From: JBGPGW01 sp046349515
Lineage (GTDB): Bacteria > Pseudomonadota > Alphaproteobacteria > CADEGL01
Assembly (NCBI GenBank): GCA_046349515.1
Contig: JAXMCE010000007.1
Coordinates: 124,001-188,000 of the forward strand
Direction of reading: 5' to 3'
Length of the DNA stretch: 64,000 bases
Both the position numbers and the translations under genes were made by a program. Positions 61,803-64,000 of the stretch are shown one piece after another. The number at the start of each line of letters is the position of its first letter. Position 1 is the stretch's first letter. The notes below the pieces were generated by a model that made no database searches, was not told the origin of the DNA, and was given only the letters and a program-made list of their open reading frames with translations.

Positions 61803-61830
61803 TTAATCAGCCGGGATCGTTGCCCAACAA

Positions 61831-62817
61831 ATGAGCATCACGATCGGACCCGTCCAATTGCCTGAGCGCGTGGTGCTCGCACCCATGTCGAGCATCACGG
61901 ACATGCCGTTCCGTCGCCTGGTCAAGCGGAATGGCGCGGGCCTCGTCGTCTCCGAGATGATCGCGAGCCAGGCCATGATCCGGGAGACGCGCGATTCGCT
62001 GAAGCGCGCCGAGCATGCGCCCGAGGAGGAGCCCATGGCGGTGCAGCTCGCGGGCTGCGATCCGGGCGAGATGGCCGAGGCCGCCAAGCTCAACGAGGAC
62101 CGCGGCGCTCGGCTCATCGACATCAATTTCGGCTGTCCCGTGAAGAAGATCGTGAACGGCCATGCGGGCTCGGCGCTCATGCGCGATGAGGTCCACGCCG
62201 CGCGCATCCTCGAAGCGACGGCCAAGGCGGTCGCGGTGCCCGTGACGCTCAAGATGCGCCTCGGGTGGGATGCGAAGAACCGCAACGCCGCGCGGCTGGC
62301 AGAGATCGCGGTGTCCTGCGGCATCAAGATGATCTCGGTGCATGGGCGCACGCGGTGCCAATTCTTCGAAGGCCGGGCCGACTGGGCCGCGGTGCGCGCG
62401 GTGAAGGAGGCGGTGTCCGTGCCCGTGCTCGTCAACGGCGACATCGAGACGCCCGAGGACGCGAAGCGCGCGCTCGATCAGTCGGGGGCTGACGGCGTGA
62501 TGATCGGGCGCGGTGCCCAGGGTCGGCCGTGGCTTCTCCGCCAGGTGAGCCATTACCTCACGACCGGCGAGATGTTGCCCCCGCCCGCGCTCGCCGCGCA
62601 GCTCGCCATGATCCTCGAGCATTACGACGCGATTCTCTCCCATTACGGGACGAGCGTGGGCGTGCGCATGGCGCGGAAGCATCTCGGCTGGTACTGCAAG
62701 GGGATCGCGGGCGCCGCCGAGTTTCGCGGGGCGATGAACCGCATGGACGACCCGGAGCGAGTGCGTGCGGCCCTTCGGGCTCTCTACCGTCCCGCGATCG
62801 AGCAGGCCGCGGCATGA
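61831..62817 (+). CDS. dusB: tRNA-dihydrouridine synthase, NifR3/DusB type
   Basis: The flavoenzyme reduces uridines in the tRNA D-loop. The 328-residue protein has LAPMSSITDMPFRRLVKRNG, the catalytic Cys in DINFGCPVKKIVNGHAGSAL (about 95-114), VTLKMRLGWDAKNRNA, VHGRTRCQFFEGRADW and GVMIGRGAQGRPWLL. In alphaproteobacteria this gene (nifR3) heads the ntrBC operon, as here: ntrB starts within its stop. Confidence 0.96.
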   Translation: MSITIGPVQLPERVVLAPMSSITDMPFRRLVKRNGAGLVVSEMIASQAMIRETRDSLKRAEHAPEEEPMAVQLAGCDPGEMAEAAKLNEDRGARLIDINFGCPVKKIVNGHAGSALMRDEVHAARILEATAKAVAVPVTLKMRLGWDAKNRNAARLAEIAVSCGIKMISVHGRTRCQFFEGRADWAAVRAVKEAVSVPVLVNGDIETPEDAKRALDQSGADGVMIGRGAQGRPWLLRQVSHYLTTGEMLPPPALAAQLAMILEHYDAILSHYGTSVGVRMARKHLGWYCKGIAGAAEFRGAMNRMDDPERVRAALRALYRPAIEQAAA

Positions 62818-63932
62818 AGCCTGAGCGCGCCACCGTCACCGAGATCACGCCGCGGGCAATCGACACGCACGCCATCCTCAATGCGCTTGCGGATGCGACG
62901 CTCGTCATCGATGCGGCGGGCGTCGTGCGCTACGCCAACGCGGCGGCGGAGCAGCTCTTCGGCGCCGGCGCCGCCCAGCTTTACGGCCGCCGCCTCGACG
63001 CCCTCATCCCCAGGGACAGCCCCGCGCTCGCCCTCCTCGACCAGGTGCGCCACCAGGGCGGCAGCGTCTCCGAATCGGACGTCACGATCGAGACGCCGCG
63101 CATCGGCACGCATCGCGTGACGCTCCACGCCGCGTCGCTGACGGAACCAGCGGGCATGGTCGTCCTCTCGCTTCGCGAGCAGTCGATCGTCCAGCGCATC
63201 GACCATCAGCTGATCCACCGCGGCGCCGCGCGCTCCGTCGCGGCGCTCGCCGCGACGCTCGGCCACGAGGTCAAGAATCCACTCTCGGGCATCCGCGGTG
63301 CGGCGCAGCTTCTCGAGCAGGGCGCGCGTCCTGAGGACCGGGCGCTCGCGCGTCTCATCTGCGAGGAGACGGACCGGATCCGCGCCCTCGTCGACCGCAT
63401 GGAGGCGTTCTCGGACGAGCGGCCGATCGCGCGCGAGCCCGTCAACATCCACGAGGTGCTCGACCGCGTGCGGAGCGTGGCCGAGAACGGCTTCGCGCGC
63501 CATGCCCGGTTCGTCGAGAGTTACGACCCGTCCCTGCCGCCGGTCCATGGCAACCGCGATCTGCTCATCCAGGTGTTCTTGAACCTGGTCAAGAACGCGG
63601 CCGAGGCGGTGCCGGAGACGGGCGGCGAGATCACGCTCTCGACCGCTTACCAGCACGGCGTGCGCCTGGCGCTCGCCGGGCGCGACCGGCGCCAGGCGCT
63701 GCCGATCGTCGTGGGCGTCGCCGACAACGGCGCGGGCATTCCGGAGGTGGTGCGCGCTCATCTCTTCGAGGCCTTCGTCACGACGAAGGTGAACGGCTCG
63801 GGGCTCGGGCTCGCGCTCGTGGCGAAGCTCGTGAGCGACCATGGCGGCGCCGTCGAGTGCGAGAGCGTGCCGCGCCGGACCGCGTTCCGCGTGCTGCTGC
63901 CGGTCTCGGACCAGGGCGAGGGGACTCCGTGA
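62814..63932 (+). CDS. ntrB: Nitrogen regulation sensor histidine kinase NtrB
   Basis: NtrB phosphorylates NtrC under nitrogen limitation and is controlled by PII. The 372-residue soluble protein has a PAS domain (about 19-120; ILNALADATLVIDAAGVVRY), an H-box with His151 (LGHEVKNPLSGIRGAAQLL), an N-box LNLVKNAAEAV, G1 VADNGAGIP and G2 GSGLGLALVAKLVSDHGG. No membrane helix is present. It overlaps dusB by four bases (ATGA) and ntrC by four. Confidence 0.95.
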   Translation: MKPERATVTEITPRAIDTHAILNALADATLVIDAAGVVRYANAAAEQLFGAGAAQLYGRRLDALIPRDSPALALLDQVRHQGGSVSESDVTIETPRIGTHRVTLHAASLTEPAGMVVLSLREQSIVQRIDHQLIHRGAARSVAALAATLGHEVKNPLSGIRGAAQLLEQGARPEDRALARLICEETDRIRALVDRMEAFSDERPIAREPVNIHEVLDRVRSVAENGFARHARFVESYDPSLPPVHGNRDLLIQVFLNLVKNAAEAVPETGGEITLSTAYQHGVRLALAGRDRRQALPIVVGVADNGAGIPEVVRAHLFEAFVTTKVNGSGLGLALVAKLVSDHGGAVECESVPRRTAFRVLLPVSDQGEGTP

Positions 63933-64000
63933 GCGGCGAGACGATCCTCGTCGCCGATGACGACCGCGCCATCCGCACGGTGCTGTCGGAGGCGCTCGGC
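63929..64000 (+). CDS. ntrC: Nitrogen regulation response regulator NtrC (first 24 codons, cut by window edge)
   Basis: The reading frame from GTG 63929 gives (M)SGETILVADDDRAIRTVLSE, the start of a receiver domain with the acidic DDD pocket. Position directly after ntrB, with a four-base overlap, identifies it as NtrC; only the receiver start is present. The output domains lie beyond the edge. Confidence 0.85.
   Translation, partial: MSGETILVADDDRAIRTVLSEALG

Overview
The window is chromosomal DNA of a high-GC alphaproteobacterium, most likely of the Rhodospirillales or a nearby order. The pointers are: a 185-aa RRF operon followed by the full bam/lpx cluster with LpxI rather than LpxH; a short bacterial ProRS; a pyruvate dehydrogenase E1-beta that carries its own lipoyl domain; a fused IspDF; an alphaproteobacterial LexA box (GTTC-N7-GTTC) in front of lexA; and GANTC (CcrM-type) sites clustered before ftsB. 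The window is almost entirely housekeeping DNA, densely packed. Four-base start/stop overlaps are common. No tRNA, rRNA, CRISPR array, prophage or insertion sequence was recognised, and no gene-free stretch exceeds 300 bases.

Layout. 1-1.5 kb: the 5' part of a purine permease on the minus strand, then three tandem small membrane-anchored proteins sharing an arginine-rich RRxRRLYE motif, the third joined to an exported domain. 1.7-9.5 kb: proS, lolC/E, lolD, a PEP-mutase/isocitrate-lyase-family gene, dnaE. 9.7-24.2 kb: rpsB-tsf-pyrH-frr-uppS-cdsA-dxr-rseP-bamA-ompH-lpxD-fabZ-lpxA-lpxI-lpxB plus a glyoxalase-like gene, i.e. translation, isoprenoid/phospholipid precursors, outer-membrane protein assembly and lipid A synthesis. 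24.2-27.3 kb (minus): small membrane ORF, gltA, gltX. 27.4-29.7 kb: comEC. 29.9-34.9 kb (minus): lexA, moeA, moaC, trpC, trpD, trpG. 35-38.8 kb: a three-gene block (divergent polysaccharide deacetylase, phytanoyl-CoA-dioxygenase-like, FAD oxidoreductase) that separates trpG from trpE. 38.9-42.3 kb (minus): trpE, ppiD. 42.5-56.1 kb: tpiA, secG, pyrG, kdsA, eno, ltaE, ftsB, pdhA, pdhB, pdhC, lpd, lipA, coq10. 56.2-59.5 kb: methyltransferase, MFS exporter, CPBP protease. 59.5-61.6 kb (minus): cinA/pncC, pgpA, ispDF. 61.8-64 kb: dusB, ntrB and the first codons of ntrC.

The genes connect well: pyruvate dehydrogenase needs lipoate from LipA, and E1-beta and E2 here both carry lipoyl lysines; enolase and triose-phosphate isomerase feed it and citrate synthase consumes its product. 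LolCD, BamA, Skp, the Lpx enzymes, KdsA and SecG all build the envelope. IspDF, Dxr and UppS share the isoprenoid route.

The less ordinary items are the tandem RRLYE small-protein family, two intergenic loci carrying inverted pairs of a REP-like palindrome (one with a second palindrome nested inside it), a cluster of five GANTC sites within 67 bases just before ftsB, and the split of the trp genes by a foreign-looking block. I saw no clear new defence or mobile system.
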